Notes under the pieces: generated by a model
Seen by the model: only the letters and a program-made list of their open reading frames with translations
What the model was told of the DNA's origin: nothing
The model's database searches: none
Assembly: GCF_900112865.1 (NCBI RefSeq)
Contig: NZ_FONH01000001.1
Span: forward strand, 186,001-250,000
DNA from: Dyella marensis
Lineage (GTDB): Bacteria; Pseudomonadota; Gammaproteobacteria; Xanthomonadales; Rhodanobacteraceae
Length of the DNA: 64,000 bases
Direction: 5' to 3'
In this document: piece by piece, positions 33,500 to 42,209 of the stretch
How the letters are laid out: every line of letters starts with the position of its first letter
How positions within the stretch are numbered: the stretch's first letter is position 1
Position numbers and translations under genes: made by a program

Positions 33500-34417
33500 A
33501 TGAGCGGATTCGACGAACGCACCTTGGCCGGCCTGCGCGTGTTCTTCGCCGTGGTGGATGCCGGCAGCTTCGCAGGCGCCGGCGAACTGCTGGACATGTC
33601 GCAGCCCGGCGTCAGCCGTGCCATCGCGCGGCTGGAACAGCGCCTGGGCATCCGCCTGTTCGACCGCACCACCCGCGCGGTCGCCCTCAGCGAGGAAGGC
33701 CGCCGCTTCCACCGGCAGGTGACGCCGGTGCTGGCCGAACTGGAGGAAGTTGTCGACCAGGCCGTGGCCGGTGCGGTCGCAGTACGCGGCCGGTTGCGCG
33801 TCGGCCTGCTCGACCCGCTGTTCGCGCAACTGCTGCTGGCGCCGCGCGTGGAAACCTTCCTGGCGCGCTATCCGCAACTGCAGCTGGAACTGCTGGTGCG
33901 CGACCAGCCCGGCGACCTGGTGAGCGAAGGCATCGACCTGGCCATCCGCTTCGGCGAACCGCCCTCCTCGGCGCTGGTGGCGCGCAAGCTGCTGGAAACG
34001 CGCGTGCTTACCGTCGCCTCGCCCGCCTATCTGCGCCGCCACGGCCGGCCCGCCACGCCGCAGGAACTGGGCGAGGACCGCCATGCCTGCATCGATTTCC
34101 GCGACCCGGTCAGCGGACAACCTTATGCCTGGGAATTCCATCGCGGGCGCAAGCGGCTCAGCGTGCCGACCGGCGGGCGCCTGGTCGTCAACGACGTCGG
34201 CACCATGCTGCATGCCTGCCTTGCAGGCTATGGCGTCGCGCAGATGATGTCGCTGGGCATCGGCGAATTCCTGGCCAAGGGCAAGCTGGTGGAGCTGTTT
34301 CCGGATTGGCCGGACGAGCGCTTCCCGCTGTATGTGTTGTACCCGTCGCGCAAGCAGCTGCCCGCGAAGACGCGGGCATTCGTCGATTTCCTGGTGGAGC
34401 TGTGCGGCGCGGGCTAG
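33500..34417 (+). CDS. LysR-family transcriptional regulator
   Basis: 305 residues. The winged helix-turn-helix is at about 7-66 (LAGLRVFFAVVDAGSFAGAGELLDMSQPGVSRAIARLEQRLGIRLFDRTTRAVALSEEG). The C-terminal substrate-binding domain follows (GRLRVGLLDPLFAQLLLAPRVETFLARYP, DLVSEGIDLAIRFGEP, GVAQMMSLGIGEFLAKGKLVELFP). This is the common CrgA-like LysR subgroup that controls an adjacent divergent oxidoreductase, here the NmrA-like gene. The inducer is unknown. The ATG follows the candidate operator by 19 bp. Confidence 0.93.
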   Translation: MSGFDERTLAGLRVFFAVVDAGSFAGAGELLDMSQPGVSRAIARLEQRLGIRLFDRTTRAVALSEEGRRFHRQVTPVLAELEEVVDQAVAGAVAVRGRLRVGLLDPLFAQLLLAPRVETFLARYPQLQLELLVRDQPGDLVSEGIDLAIRFGEPPSSALVARKLLETRVLTVASPAYLRRHGRPATPQELGEDRHACIDFRDPVSGQPYAWEFHRGRKRLSVPTGGRLVVNDVGTMLHACLAGYGVAQMMSLGIGEFLAKGKLVELFPDWPDERFPLYVLYPSRKQLPAKTRAFVDFLVELCGAG

Positions 34418-34521
34418 CCGCGAGGCCCCGCACCGGACCGGCGATGCGCCTCGTCCATGCTCATTCCAGATGTTGAACAAGTCCTTTCGATGTCCCATGA
34501 ATTGGAAAATTCAGGAGGAGT

Positions 34522-34541
34522 CTGGACGTCCTCTCGTCCAG
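34522..34541. terminator. hairpin after the LysR gene
   Basis: ctggacg (34522-34528) and cgtccag (34535-34541) form a 7-bp stem with a 6-base loop. The flanks 'aggagg' and 'cctcc' could extend pairing with a bulge. It lies about 100 bp after the LysR stop and 38 bp before the small lipoprotein gene. No T-run follows, so it may instead be a leader structure of that gene. Confidence 0.35.
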
Positions 34542-34578
34542 CCTTTCCTCCCCCTACTTTTCATGGATAAGTTTTCTC

Positions 34579-34938
34579 ATGCTCCGCTTCGTAGCACCGC
34601 TTCTCATCGCCGCGCTCGCACTGGCAGGCTGTACTGAATGGGTCCAGCGGGGAATTTCGCCTCAGCAGCGCGATCGCGAACTGGCCGCCTGCAAGGCGGA
34701 TGGCTTTCGCAAGGTGCCTGTTGCCGAAGTCGTCGTGACCAATGCCAGCTATTACGAATTCTCCAGAGAGGTCTGCCACACCCAGAAGAATCGCAAGACC
34801 GGCGAGAAGTACAAACGGTGCGACTACACGCCGGGCTATTGGACGCCTCCCACGGAAAGCGTGGTCGATGCGAATTCCGACGCTCGCGATGCCATGGAAG
34901 ACGATTGCATGTATCGCCGCGGCTATATCAAGAAGTAG
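34579..34938 (+). CDS. small lipoprotein of unknown function
   Basis: 119 residues. A signal peptide (MLRFVAPLLIAALALAGC) ends in a lipobox with Cys18. The mature part has four further cysteines (in AACKADG, REVCHTQ, KRCDYTP, DDCMYRR) that could form two disulfides, and an aromatic motif CDYTPGYWTPP. No enzyme motif is visible. It is probably anchored in the outer membrane. It stands alone between the LysR gene and a hairpin shared with the converging serine hydrolase gene. Confidence 0.78.
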   Translation: MLRFVAPLLIAALALAGCTEWVQRGISPQQRDRELAACKADGFRKVPVAEVVVTNASYYEFSREVCHTQKNRKTGEKYKRCDYTPGYWTPPTESVVDANSDARDAMEDDCMYRRGYIKK

Positions 34939-34981
34939 CGACGCACCTGCTGCGTAACACCGCGGTGGCCAGCCGATGCAA

Positions 34982-35034
34982 GCGGCGGCCTGATCCCCGC
35001 TCCGGCAGGAAGCAGGCCGCCGCCTGGGGATCAA
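34982..35034. terminator. bidirectional hairpin between converging genes
   Basis: gcggcggcctg (34982-34992) pairs perfectly with caggccgccgc (35013-35023), an 11-bp stem with a 20-base loop. A second, competing pair is tgatcccc (34991-34998) with ggggatca (35027-35034), which reaches into the stop codon of the converging hydrolase gene. No T-run is present. Its place between two 3' ends suggests a terminator or mRNA-protecting structure. Confidence 0.6.
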
Positions 35035-36404
35035 CGATAGGCCTCGATCGCCGCCTTGATCAGCGCCAGGTCGTCGCGCATGCCGTAGTACGGCGGTGCG
35101 GAATAGCCGAAGCGCGTGATCACCAGTCCCGCCGAGGGAACCACGTAAATGCGCTGGCCCATGGTGCCGCTGGCGTAGAACCCGTCCTTCGGATAACCGG
35201 AATCGATCCGCCACTTCGCCTCTTCGCTGCGCCCGTCATTGGTCCAGAAGCCCGCGCCATACGGTGAGTCCAGGGTGGAGCGGCGCGACCAGTCCTTCCA
35301 GCCTTCCGGCAGCACGCGCTTGCCGTCCGGCGCGATGCCGTCGCGCAGGTACAGCCAGCCCAGGCGGGCGTAGTCGCGGGCGCTGGCATAGACATAGGTC
35401 GAGCCGACGAAGGTGCCGGCACCGTCGAACTCCATGGTGACCTCGCCCATGCCCAGCGGCCCGAACAGCTCGCGCCGCGCGAACTCGCGCAGGCCGGCGG
35501 GGCCGCCGCCTACCACGCTACCGATCCTGCGCGAGAGCAGCACGGTGTCCGCCGAGGTGTATTCGAAGCTGCGGCCCGGCGGTTCCTTCGCCGGCTGCGC
35601 GGCAGCGAAGCCAGCCATGTCGCCGTGCAGGAATTCCATCTTCGCCACGGGGCTGGAGGCCGATTCCGCCTCTTCCACCGCCAGACCGCTGCGCATGCGC
35701 ATCAGGTCTTCCAGCGTGATGGCGCGGCGCGGATCGTGCTTGTCCTTCCATTCCGGCGGATTCAACGGCTCGTCGACGCGCAGCTTGCCTTCGCGCACGA
35801 GGATGCCGAACAAGGCATTGGTGAAGGACTTGGCGACCGAGAAGCTCAGCAGCGGCGAGTGCTCGTCGAAGCCGTCGGCGTAGCGCTCGGCCACGACCTG
35901 GCCGTCCTTGACGATCACCACCGCCTTGACGCGCTTGACCGGCTGGCCCGGATGCTCGGCGAAAACCTGGTCCAATGCGGCGGTGACGATGGGCTTGCCG
36001 GAGGCGATGCGTTCCTTCGGCGCAAAGCCATCCGCCGCCGGCGCGATCGGCGCTTCGGCAACCACGGGCAGCGGCCGGTCGCCGGGGAGCACCAGGCGGC
36101 AGCCGTAGCCGGGCGTGTAATGGGCGCGCGCCAGTTCGCGCAGCTGGCCGGACACCTTGACGTCGCCGGTATCGCGCGCGACCTGCACCTTGAGCAGGCG
36201 GCCGAAGTTGCCAAGCACCGGCATCACCAGCTGTTCGAAGGTCTGGTCCGGATCCTGGCCGCCGACAAAGGTCATCGAGCAGACATGGTGGGCGGCGACG
36301 CCGGCGGCCACCGGCAGGATCTCGCTCAGCTGGGTGGCGCCATAAGCGCCGGCGGCCAGGGCGATGGCGCCGAGGCTGCCGAGAATGATGGGTTTCTTGC
36401 GCAT
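35031..36404 (-). CDS. serine hydrolase, class C beta-lactamase-like fold
   Basis: 457 residues. After an N-terminal signal or anchor (MRKKPIILGSLGAIALAAGAYGA) comes about 130 residues of extra sequence. The catalytic domain follows, with S189-x-x-K192 in LLSFSVAKSFTNALFGILV and Y282-x-S in FEYTSADTVLLSRRIG. Further family signs are LEDLMRMRSGLAVEE, LFGPLGMGEVTMEFD and ASGTMGQRIYVVPSAGLVITRFG. Such proteins are esterases, DD-peptidases or penicillin-binding-related hydrolases; true beta-lactamase activity is not implied. It is probably periplasmic. Three phased direct repeats lie 41-89 bp upstream of the ATG, suggesting specific regulation. Confidence 0.87.
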   Translation of the reverse strand: MRKKPIILGSLGAIALAAGAYGATQLSEILPVAAGVAAHHVCSMTFVGGQDPDQTFEQLVMPVLGNFGRLLKVQVARDTGDVKVSGQLRELARAHYTPGYGCRLVLPGDRPLPVVAEAPIAPAADGFAPKERIASGKPIVTAALDQVFAEHPGQPVKRVKAVVIVKDGQVVAERYADGFDEHSPLLSFSVAKSFTNALFGILVREGKLRVDEPLNPPEWKDKHDPRRAITLEDLMRMRSGLAVEEAESASSPVAKMEFLHGDMAGFAAAQPAKEPPGRSFEYTSADTVLLSRRIGSVVGGGPAGLREFARRELFGPLGMGEVTMEFDGAGTFVGSTYVYASARDYARLGWLYLRDGIAPDGKRVLPEGWKDWSRRSTLDSPYGAGFWTNDGRSEEAKWRIDSGYPKDGFYASGTMGQRIYVVPSAGLVITRFGYSAPPYYGMRDDLALIKAAIEAYR

Positions 36405-36444
36405 GACGGTCTCCGTTGGGTGGAGAGAGTCTGCAAAAGCGGAT

Positions 36445-36493
36445 GGGACGAATGAGGGCGACCTGGGACGAAAGCCGGGGCGGCAGGGACGAA
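36445..36493. promoter_or_regulatory. three phased direct repeats (gggacgaa) upstream of serine hydrolase
   Basis: gggacgaa occurs at 36445-36452, 36465-36472 and 36486-36493, with centre spacings of 20 and 21 bp, about two helical turns. Read toward the hydrolase gene it is ttcgtccc, and the repeats lie where an activator would bind. LytTR-type regulators use direct repeats at about this spacing, and a LytTR regulator gene begins about 1.4 kb away. A fourth copy is at 40958-40965, just before the CocE-like gene. Confidence 0.55.
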
Positions 36494-36591
36494 CCCGAAG
36501 GACTGAACCAAGCTCTGCTGTCGGATCCCGGCAAAGGGCGCAGTCTGCGAATAATCCGGTTTCATGACTCGGCGTGGATTGACTAGTTTCG

Positions 36592-37080
36592 ATGCTTTAC
36601 CAGCCACGCGAACAGATCATGCGCATGATCGAAAACACCTACGCCGCTCACTGTGCAAGCCGCACGCTTTTTATCGGGATGCTCGCCTTGTCGGTTTCAT
36701 CATGGGCCGCGGGACAGGACGCCAAGTCCCCAGGCGCGCCAGGCAAGCTGAACCTGCAGCTTCCCCCGCAGCGGATGAGCGTGCCTTCCAGCGTTGCCGT
36801 GAAAGATCCGGAGTCTGATCGCACGGATGTCGAGGCCCCGCTTCAAACCTCGCAAGACACCATGCGAAATGCTCCGCGGTTCAGCTTCACCGACTCGAAG
36901 GAACCGCACCCGTCTTCGGTCACCGAAGCCGAACGGGCGCTGCGAGCCCATAAAGATCTATTCGATCGTCAACCGGACTGCCCGACGCCATTCGGCTCCG
37001 TGTCATCGTCTACCGACGCTTCCAGCCAAAACCGGCTCCCCAACTGCCGAACCTGGCGCAAGCCGGCGAACACCCGCTAG
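36592..37080 (+). CDS. small secreted protein of unknown function
   Basis: 162 residues, or 153 if the ATG at 36619 is used; the later start gives a better signal peptide (MRMIENTYAAHCASRTLFIGMLALSVSSWAAG). The mature part is polar, low in aromatic residues and rich in Pro/Ser (APGKLNLQLPPQRMSVPSS, SKEPHPSSVTEAERALRAHKDLFDRQP), with two cysteines near the end. No family is recognised. Codon use is less GC3-biased than in neighbours, so a recent origin or weak expression is possible. It may not be a conserved gene. Confidence 0.42.
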   Translation: MLYQPREQIMRMIENTYAAHCASRTLFIGMLALSVSSWAAGQDAKSPGAPGKLNLQLPPQRMSVPSSVAVKDPESDRTDVEAPLQTSQDTMRNAPRFSFTDSKEPHPSSVTEAERALRAHKDLFDRQPDCPTPFGSVSSSTDASSQNRLPNCRTWRKPANTR

Positions 37081-37115
37081 GCGGATCAGCGCCGTTTCCT
37101 GCTCGAAGCCTCTGT

Positions 37116-37871
37116 CTACAGAGACATGCCTGGCGGCAGCTGCTCCAGGTAACGCTTCGTCCAGGTCACCCGCGCCCCATCGCGCAACAGCAACCGCTTC
37201 TCCCCATCCGGCCACGGTTGCACTTCACGGATGGCATCGATCTGCACCACAGTCGAGCGATTGACCCTCAGGAAGCGCGAAGGATGCAGTCGCGCCAGCA
37301 TCGCCTCCAGCGTGCCGCGCAGGCGCCGCGGCGCGCCGTCGACGAAGACCTGCAGGTAGTTGCGGTCCGCTTCGATGCGATCGATGCGCTCCACCGGCAC
37401 CAGCTCGGCGGCATCTCCCACCGGCAACAGCAAGCGCTCCAGATAACGCGCAGGTGGCGGCGCGCTTTCGAGCAGGCCATCCACCCGCGCGCCGACGCTC
37501 AGCGACGGCGCCACCTTGTCGCACAGGCGGCGGATCGCCGCCTGGAAACGCTCAGGCCCCACCGGCTTGAGCAGATAGTCGAACGCATGCACCTCGAAGG
37601 CGCGCACGGCCTGGTCGCCATGCGCCGTGACGAACACGATCTCCGCCGGCAACGGTTCGCCCAGTGCCTGCAGCACGGCGAATCCGTCCATGCCCGGCAT
37701 GCTGATGTCGAGAAACACCACGTCGGGATGCTCGCGCTGGATCAGCCGCACCGCTTCGCGCCCGTCGCCCGCTTCGCCAACCCACACGACACCCTCGGCC
37801 TCGGCGAGGTAGCGCCGCAGCTTCGCGCGCGCCGGCGCCTCGTCGTCCACCACCACCGCGCGCAGAGTCAT
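37116..37871 (-). CDS. LytTR-family response regulator
   Basis: 251 residues. The receiver domain (1-115) carries the acidic pocket VVVDDEAPARAKL, the phospho-acceptor D55 in VVFLDISMPGMDG, IVFVTAHGDQAVRAFEVHAFDYLLKP with the conserved T and K. The C-terminal LytTR DNA-binding domain (about 145-245) reads VPVERIDRIEADRNYLQVFVDG, TLEAMLARLHPSRFLRVNRSTVVQIDAIREVQPWPDGEKRLLLRDGARVTWTKRYLEQL. It is the partner of the LytS-like kinase whose stop overlaps its ATG (ATGA). AlgR/LytR-type regulators bind direct repeats about two turns apart, which makes the nearby phased repeats worth testing as targets. Confidence 0.93.
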   Translation of the reverse strand: MTLRAVVVDDEAPARAKLRRYLAEAEGVVWVGEAGDGREAVRLIQREHPDVVFLDISMPGMDGFAVLQALGEPLPAEIVFVTAHGDQAVRAFEVHAFDYLLKPVGPERFQAAIRRLCDKVAPSLSVGARVDGLLESAPPPARYLERLLLPVGDAAELVPVERIDRIEADRNYLQVFVDGAPRRLRGTLEAMLARLHPSRFLRVNRSTVVQIDAIREVQPWPDGEKRLLLRDGARVTWTKRYLEQLPPGMSL

Positions 37872-38956
37872 GTCGCCTCCCAGCGCCGCGCGGGCAGCCA
37901 GACGGTGACCACGCTGCCGCCTTCCGGCAGCGCTTCCAGTTTCACGCCGGCATCGTCGCCATAGAGGTGCCGCAGGCGCGCGCCCACATTGCCCAGCCCG
38001 ATGCCGTGACCGGCGCGCGCCGCGCCACCGCCGCCGTCGCGTATCCGCAAGGTCAAGCGATCCGCCTCGCGCGCCGCCTCCACCCGCACCAGGCGATGAT
38101 CGCCCTGCCCGCCGTGCTCGATGGCGTTCTCCACCAGCGGCTGCAGCAGCAGGAACGGAATGCGCAGATCGTCCAGCGCGGCATCGCCACGCACGTCCGC
38201 ATCCAACCCTTCGCCGAAACGCGCGCGCTGGATATCCATGTACAAGCCCAGCAGCTTCCATTCGTCCGCCAGGCGATGCTCCTGGGCGCCGGCCGACAGT
38301 GTCGCGCGCAGCAAAGAGCCGATGCGCGAAAGCATTTCGTCGGCCACGGCGGGCCGGTCGTACATCAGCTCCGACACCGCATTGAGCGTATTGAACAGGA
38401 AGTGCGGATTGAGCTGCAGGCGCAGCGCCTCCAACTGCGCTTCGGACAGCGCCGACTCCAGCTGCGCGGCGCGCAGCTCGCGTGCACGGCTTGCCCGATA
38501 ACGGTCGAACAGCCACAGGCCGACGGCGATCAGCACATAGAAGAACAGCTGCGTCGGCACTTCCATCGCATAGCGCCACGCCGTCGGCGCATAGTCGTCG
38601 GCAGGCAGCCCCGCCCAGCCGAAGACCAGCAGGCGCAGTGCGATCATCAGGCTGGTCTGCGCCACCGACAGGCCGGCGAACACCGCCGCATGCCACAGCA
38701 GCCGCCACCTGCGCGCGCGCAGCCAGCGCAAGGCGTAGAACACCGGCGGCAGGAAGGCGCCGAAGCTCAGCGCGCCGGTCAGCTCCTCCATCAACAAGGG
38801 CGCGACCGGCGCGACGTGGTGATAAGCCACCCCGACCAGATAGCGGTTGAGCGCACGCATCGAGCCGATCGCCACCAGCAACAGCACCCACAAGGCGAGC
38901 GCGTACCGCCGCCACACCGACGGCGTCACGGCCGCGTCGCCCTGCCCGGTCGCCAT
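37868..38956 (-). CDS. LytS/YehU-like sensor histidine kinase (HisKA_7TM-free, His_kinase family)
   Basis: 362 residues. Four hydrophobic spans occupy roughly residues 17-150 (WRRYALALWVLLLVAIGSM to LFFYVLIAVGLWLFDRY). The phospho-acceptor is H185 in LQLNPHFLFNTLNAVSEL, the hallmark of the LytS/AlgZ His_kinase family. The ATPase domain follows, with PFLLLQPLVENAIEHG (N box) and LRIRDGGGG, GHGIGLGNVGARLRHLYG (G boxes). It phosphorylates the coupled LytTR regulator. No extracellular sensor domain is evident beyond the membrane spans. It begins 7 bp after the CocE-like gene, so the three genes may form one operon. Confidence 0.92.
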   Translation of the reverse strand: MATGQGDAAVTPSVWRRYALALWVLLLVAIGSMRALNRYLVGVAYHHVAPVAPLLMEELTGALSFGAFLPPVFYALRWLRARRWRLLWHAAVFAGLSVAQTSLMIALRLLVFGWAGLPADDYAPTAWRYAMEVPTQLFFYVLIAVGLWLFDRYRASRARELRAAQLESALSEAQLEALRLQLNPHFLFNTLNAVSELMYDRPAVADEMLSRIGSLLRATLSAGAQEHRLADEWKLLGLYMDIQRARFGEGLDADVRGDAALDDLRIPFLLLQPLVENAIEHGGQGDHRLVRVEAAREADRLTLRIRDGGGGAARAGHGIGLGNVGARLRHLYGDDAGVKLEALPEGGSVVTVWLPARRWEAT

Positions 38957-38963
38957 GTGCAGG

Positions 38964-40943
38964 TCAGTCCGCTGCGGCCTTGGTCTCGGGCACCACGGTC
39001 AGCACGATCTTCGACGGATAGGCACCGCCGTGATGCACCGCATTGTTGGCGATCACGCCCGCCGCCTCGTCGAAGTTGTTGCCGCCGGTGTTGAGGTTGC
39101 GGTCGAAGCGCGGGAAGTTGCTGCTGGACACCGCGATGCGCAGCTTGTGGCCGGGCTTGAAGTAGTAACTGGTGTCGATCGGCTGGAACGTCACCGGATA
39201 CACCTCGCCGGGCTTCATCCATGCCAGCGGCTTGTCGTAGCCGTTGCGGTAGCGCATGCGCTGGATGTTCTCGGTGATGTTGAAGGCCTGACCGTCGGGC
39301 TGCACGTCGATCACCTTGAAGGTGAAGTCGGTGTCCTTCGCGCTGGAGGAGACATGGAGCGTGACGGTGATCGGCCCGCTCACCTCGGTGCCCTGCGCGA
39401 ACGGCTCAGTGTCGTACACCAGCACGTCGTTGCGGGTTTCTTCCTTGCGCTGGTCGTAGGAGCCGAACTTCACCGCGTTGCCCTGGCAGCAGCCGCCACC
39501 GCCATAGGTCATCACCGGATTGGCCGGGTCGTAGACGAACTGGTCCGGATGATCGTCCGCGGGCGCCTGCGCCACCAGCTTGCCGTCGCCGTACAGGGTG
39601 TTGGCCTTGCCGCCGCTGGCGAAATAGAACTCCCGGGTGGTGGCGCCGGCCGGCGGCCAGGTCGGCGACTTCTTCCACTCGTTCTTGCCCATCAGGTAGT
39701 ACATCACCTTGGGCTGCTTCTTCACCACGTCGCTGTCCTCGCCCTTGAGGAAGCGGTCGAACCAGCCGAACACCAGGGCGTTGTAGTCGTAGCGCGCATC
39801 GCCCATGTCCATGTCGCCGACCATGGTGTGCTCGGCAGCGCGGGTATAGGCGCAATGCAGCACCGGCGCGATCACCGCGTACTGCTCGTCCGCCACCGCC
39901 TTCGGCGCGGTGCGGCGCACTTCGTTATACGCGGCCAGGTTGGGCGACACCGACACGTCGAACCAGCTCATGAACCACAGGCCCGGCTTGGCGATCTTCA
40001 GGTTGTCGTGCCACAGGCCGCCCTTGTACCAGGCTGGATCGTTCGGCGCGCGTGCGATCATGTTGCCGCCGGTGGCCACCGGCATGCGCGTCTCGAAGAT
40101 GCCCGGCGGGCCGTTGACGGCCTTGATGATGTCCTGCTCCGGCAGGTGCCAGAACGCCTTGTCCCAATCCACCGGCGGCATCTGCGGCGCCAGGTCGAAG
40201 TAGCGCGAGGCATTGACCAGCTCGGCCTGGGTGGTGCCCGCCGGGAAATTCGGGCGCACCTGGTTCTGGATGCCGTAGTCGTAGATCCAGGCGATGAACA
40301 GCATCTGCACCGCGCCGCCGCGGTACCAGTTGCCCTGCTCGTAGTACGGCCCCACCCGGCCCACGCCGGCGCCGAAGCCCTGCACGTTGAAAGTGGCCAG
40401 CGCCGGTTCGTTCTGCGCCACCACCGCCATCTGCCACTCGGCGGTGGACGAGCAGCCGGTGGTGCCGACCTTGCCGCTGGACCACGGCTGCGAGGAAATC
40501 CAGCGCACCGCATCCACGCCGTCGGTGACCGGCGCGCCGAGGATGTCGTAGTTGCCCTCGGAGAAGAAATGGCCGCGCTCGTTCATTTCGACATAGGCGT
40601 AGCCGTGCTTCACCGCATCCAGCGCGCGCGTCATGTCGCGCGGCGCGCCGAGCTTCACGTCCCAGTAGTTGAAGTTGTACGGCGTGCGCGAAAAGATCGT
40701 CGGCACCTTGCCCGCGCCCTTCGGCCGGTAGATATCCGCCGCCATGCGCTTGCCGTCGCGCATCTTCACCATCACCTTGCGATCGACCACCGCCACTTCT
40801 TCCAGCGACTTTTCGGTGGCGTTGCGCTTGGCGATCTGCTCGGCCTGGGGGTCCTTGGCCTGGGCCGCCGCCGCGAACGGCAGCGCGAGACAGAAACTGG
40901 CGGCCATGCCGCCGAGGATCGTGGGCAGGTGCTTGCGTAGCAT
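38964..40943 (-). CDS. CocE/NonD (X-Pro dipeptidyl-peptidase-like) alpha/beta hydrolase, secreted
   Basis: 659 residues with a signal peptide ([29 protein letters not shown]). The S15/CocE domain contains [18 protein letters not shown] and the nucleophile elbow G163-C-S165-S-T, in place of the family's more usual G-x-S-Y-x-G. [15 protein letters not shown] and [22 protein letters not shown] are close to the acid/His region. A C-terminal jelly-roll ([34 protein letters not shown]) completes the fold. It cleaves esters, amides or X-Pro peptides in the periplasm. It lies just upstream of the LytS/LytTR genes. One gggacgaa element sits 15 bp before its ATG. Confidence 0.88.
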   Translation of the reverse strand: MLRKHLPTILGGMAASFCLALPFAAAAQAKDPQAEQIAKRNATEKSLEEVAVVDRKVMVKMRDGKRMAADIYRPKGAGKVPTIFSRTPYNFNYWDVKLGAPRDMTRALDAVKHGYAYVEMNERGHFFSEGNYDILGAPVTDGVDAVRWISSQPWSSGKVGTTGCSSTAEWQMAVVAQNEPALATFNVQGFGAGVGRVGPYYEQGNWYRGGAVQMLFIAWIYDYGIQNQVRPNFPAGTTQAELVNASRYFDLAPQMPPVDWDKAFWHLPEQDIIKAVNGPPGIFETRMPVATGGNMIARAPNDPAWYKGGLWHDNLKIAKPGLWFMSWFDVSVSPNLAAYNEVRRTAPKAVADEQYAVIAPVLHCAYTRAAEHTMVGDMDMGDARYDYNALVFGWFDRFLKGEDSDVVKKQPKVMYYLMGKNEWKKSPTWPPAGATTREFYFASGGKANTLYGDGKLVAQAPADDHPDQFVYDPANPVMTYGGGGCCQGNAVKFGSYDQRKEETRNDVLVYDTEPFAQGTEVSGPITVTLHVSSSAKDTDFTFKVIDVQPDGQAFNITENIQRMRYRNGYDKPLAWMKPGEVYPVTFQPIDTSYYFKPGHKLRIAVSSSNFPRFDRNLNTGGNNFDEAAGVIANNAVHHGGAYPSKIVLTVVPETKAAAD

Positions 40944-41185
40944 GCGGGTTTCCCCTGGGGACGAAGCGGCGACTATACGCGAGGCCGGGAGGTGGGGGTT
41001 GTGCGCATGCACATCATGGTCGTGCGCCGCCTTCCGGCGGAAACGTCCGCGCGAACGGATCGAAGCTTGCGGTCCGACGACATGGGCGTCCTCCCCTGCA
41101 TCATGGAGAGCGAAGGAAACCATGCCTTGCCACATCAATGAAATGGCGAAAAATCGCTATTCGTCGGTACTCGCTCGCATCGGCA

Positions 41186-42184
41186 TCAATCCTTGTAGCG
41201 CTTGATCATGTCGCTCACCGGCGTCGGCGCCGGCGCACGGCTCGATATGCCGTGCCATAGCCTGGACAAGCCGGAACGGTTGTCGAACAGCGCATTGCCT
41301 TTGGCGATCGCGTCGTCGGTGTCGCCGGGCTTAGCCTTCGAGTAGTCGGCGCGGGCCTTCAGCCCATGCTCGGCACGCAGCATGTTCTCCGACGGGTTGA
41401 ACGCGCCGCGCGGCGTCCTGCTCAGGCCGACAGTCTCGAATTCCTCCTGCAGGTGGTTGGTGTGCTGGACCACGTTCATCAGGTGCTTGCCGAAGGCGGC
41501 GTTCTGGCTCGGCTCGACCTGCGCACCCAGCGAGACCGGATCGGTGAACAACGGATGGTTGGCCTGGTTGATCTGCGGCACGCCCACCGCCTTGCCATGC
41601 GCCAGGCGGTGCGCATGCACCATCTCGTGGCCCAGGCCGATGAAGCGGTTGAATTTCGCCTCGTTCGGATCGATGCGCACCTCGCTGCCCCAGCCCTTGC
41701 CTTCCTTGCCGTCGAAGCGATAGCCCTGCTCCAGGCCGGGTGCGATATGCGGCGCGTTCATGTTCGAGGTGTCGGTGCGCTTGGTCGAACTGATATAGAC
41801 CTTGGCGTTGTCGCCGGCATGCGCGCGGTTCTGCGTCACGCGCGCGTCGATCTCCTTCATCATCTGATGGCCTCCCGGCTTGCTCATCAGGGTGTGCATG
41901 GAACGGCGCGCATCGGCGGCCAGGTCCGCGAATGCGCCGGCATCCTGTCCGGCCGCGCGCTTGACGTGTACGTTGTCCAGCCCGCCGTGCACGCGCACTT
42001 CTTCCACTCGCTTCAGTTTCTGCTTCTGCGCCTGCAGCAGTTCCGGTGTGAACCCGGCGCGCGGCGAACGCACCAGGGCCGGCACCAGGCGCTGCTCGCG
42101 CTTGGCAATGACCGGCGCAACGCCGGTACGGTTGGCTTCGGCCAGCTTGCTGGCCACCCGGTTTCTCAGACTTTCCTTGGGCAT
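41186..42184 (-). CDS. M91 (NleD/HopH-like) zinc metallopeptidase effector candidate
   Basis: 332 residues, no signal peptide, strongly basic N-terminus. The zinc-binding HExxH is H186-E187-M-V-H190 in FIGLGHEMVHAHRLAHG. The second conserved block of this family is also visible: EEFETVGLSRTPRGAFNPSENMLRAEHGLKARADY (about 247-281), where SENMLRAE resembles the family's SEN-x-x-R-x-E. Known M91 members (E. coli NleD, Pseudomonas HopH, Xanthomonas XopG) are type III effectors that cleave eukaryotic targets such as MAP kinases. Here the gene is the last of a T6SS operon, 25 bp after a nuclease gene, so it may be a T6SS-delivered relative acting on a host, fungus or predator. The target is unknown. 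Confidence 0.75.
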   Translation of the reverse strand: MPKESLRNRVASKLAEANRTGVAPVIAKREQRLVPALVRSPRAGFTPELLQAQKQKLKRVEEVRVHGGLDNVHVKRAAGQDAGAFADLAADARRSMHTLMSKPGGHQMMKEIDARVTQNRAHAGDNAKVYISSTKRTDTSNMNAPHIAPGLEQGYRFDGKEGKGWGSEVRIDPNEAKFNRFIGLGHEMVHAHRLAHGKAVGVPQINQANHPLFTDPVSLGAQVEPSQNAAFGKHLMNVVQHTNHLQEEFETVGLSRTPRGAFNPSENMLRAEHGLKARADYSKAKPGDTDDAIAKGNALFDNRSGLSRLWHGISSRAPAPTPVSDMIKRYKD

Positions 42185-42209
42185 GTCCGGCTCCTGCTTG
42201 GTGGTCTGC

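Noticed and set aside
35031-36404. Reading the serine hydrolase as an antibiotic-resistance beta-lactamase
   Set aside because: The S-x-x-K and Y-x-S motifs are shared by esterases and peptidases; nothing specific for beta-lactam hydrolysis is seen.
41121-41204. 27-codon ORF ([14 protein letters not shown]...) on the + strand
   Set aside because: It overlaps the 3' end of the M91-like gene in antisense and has no similarity or ribosome-binding site.
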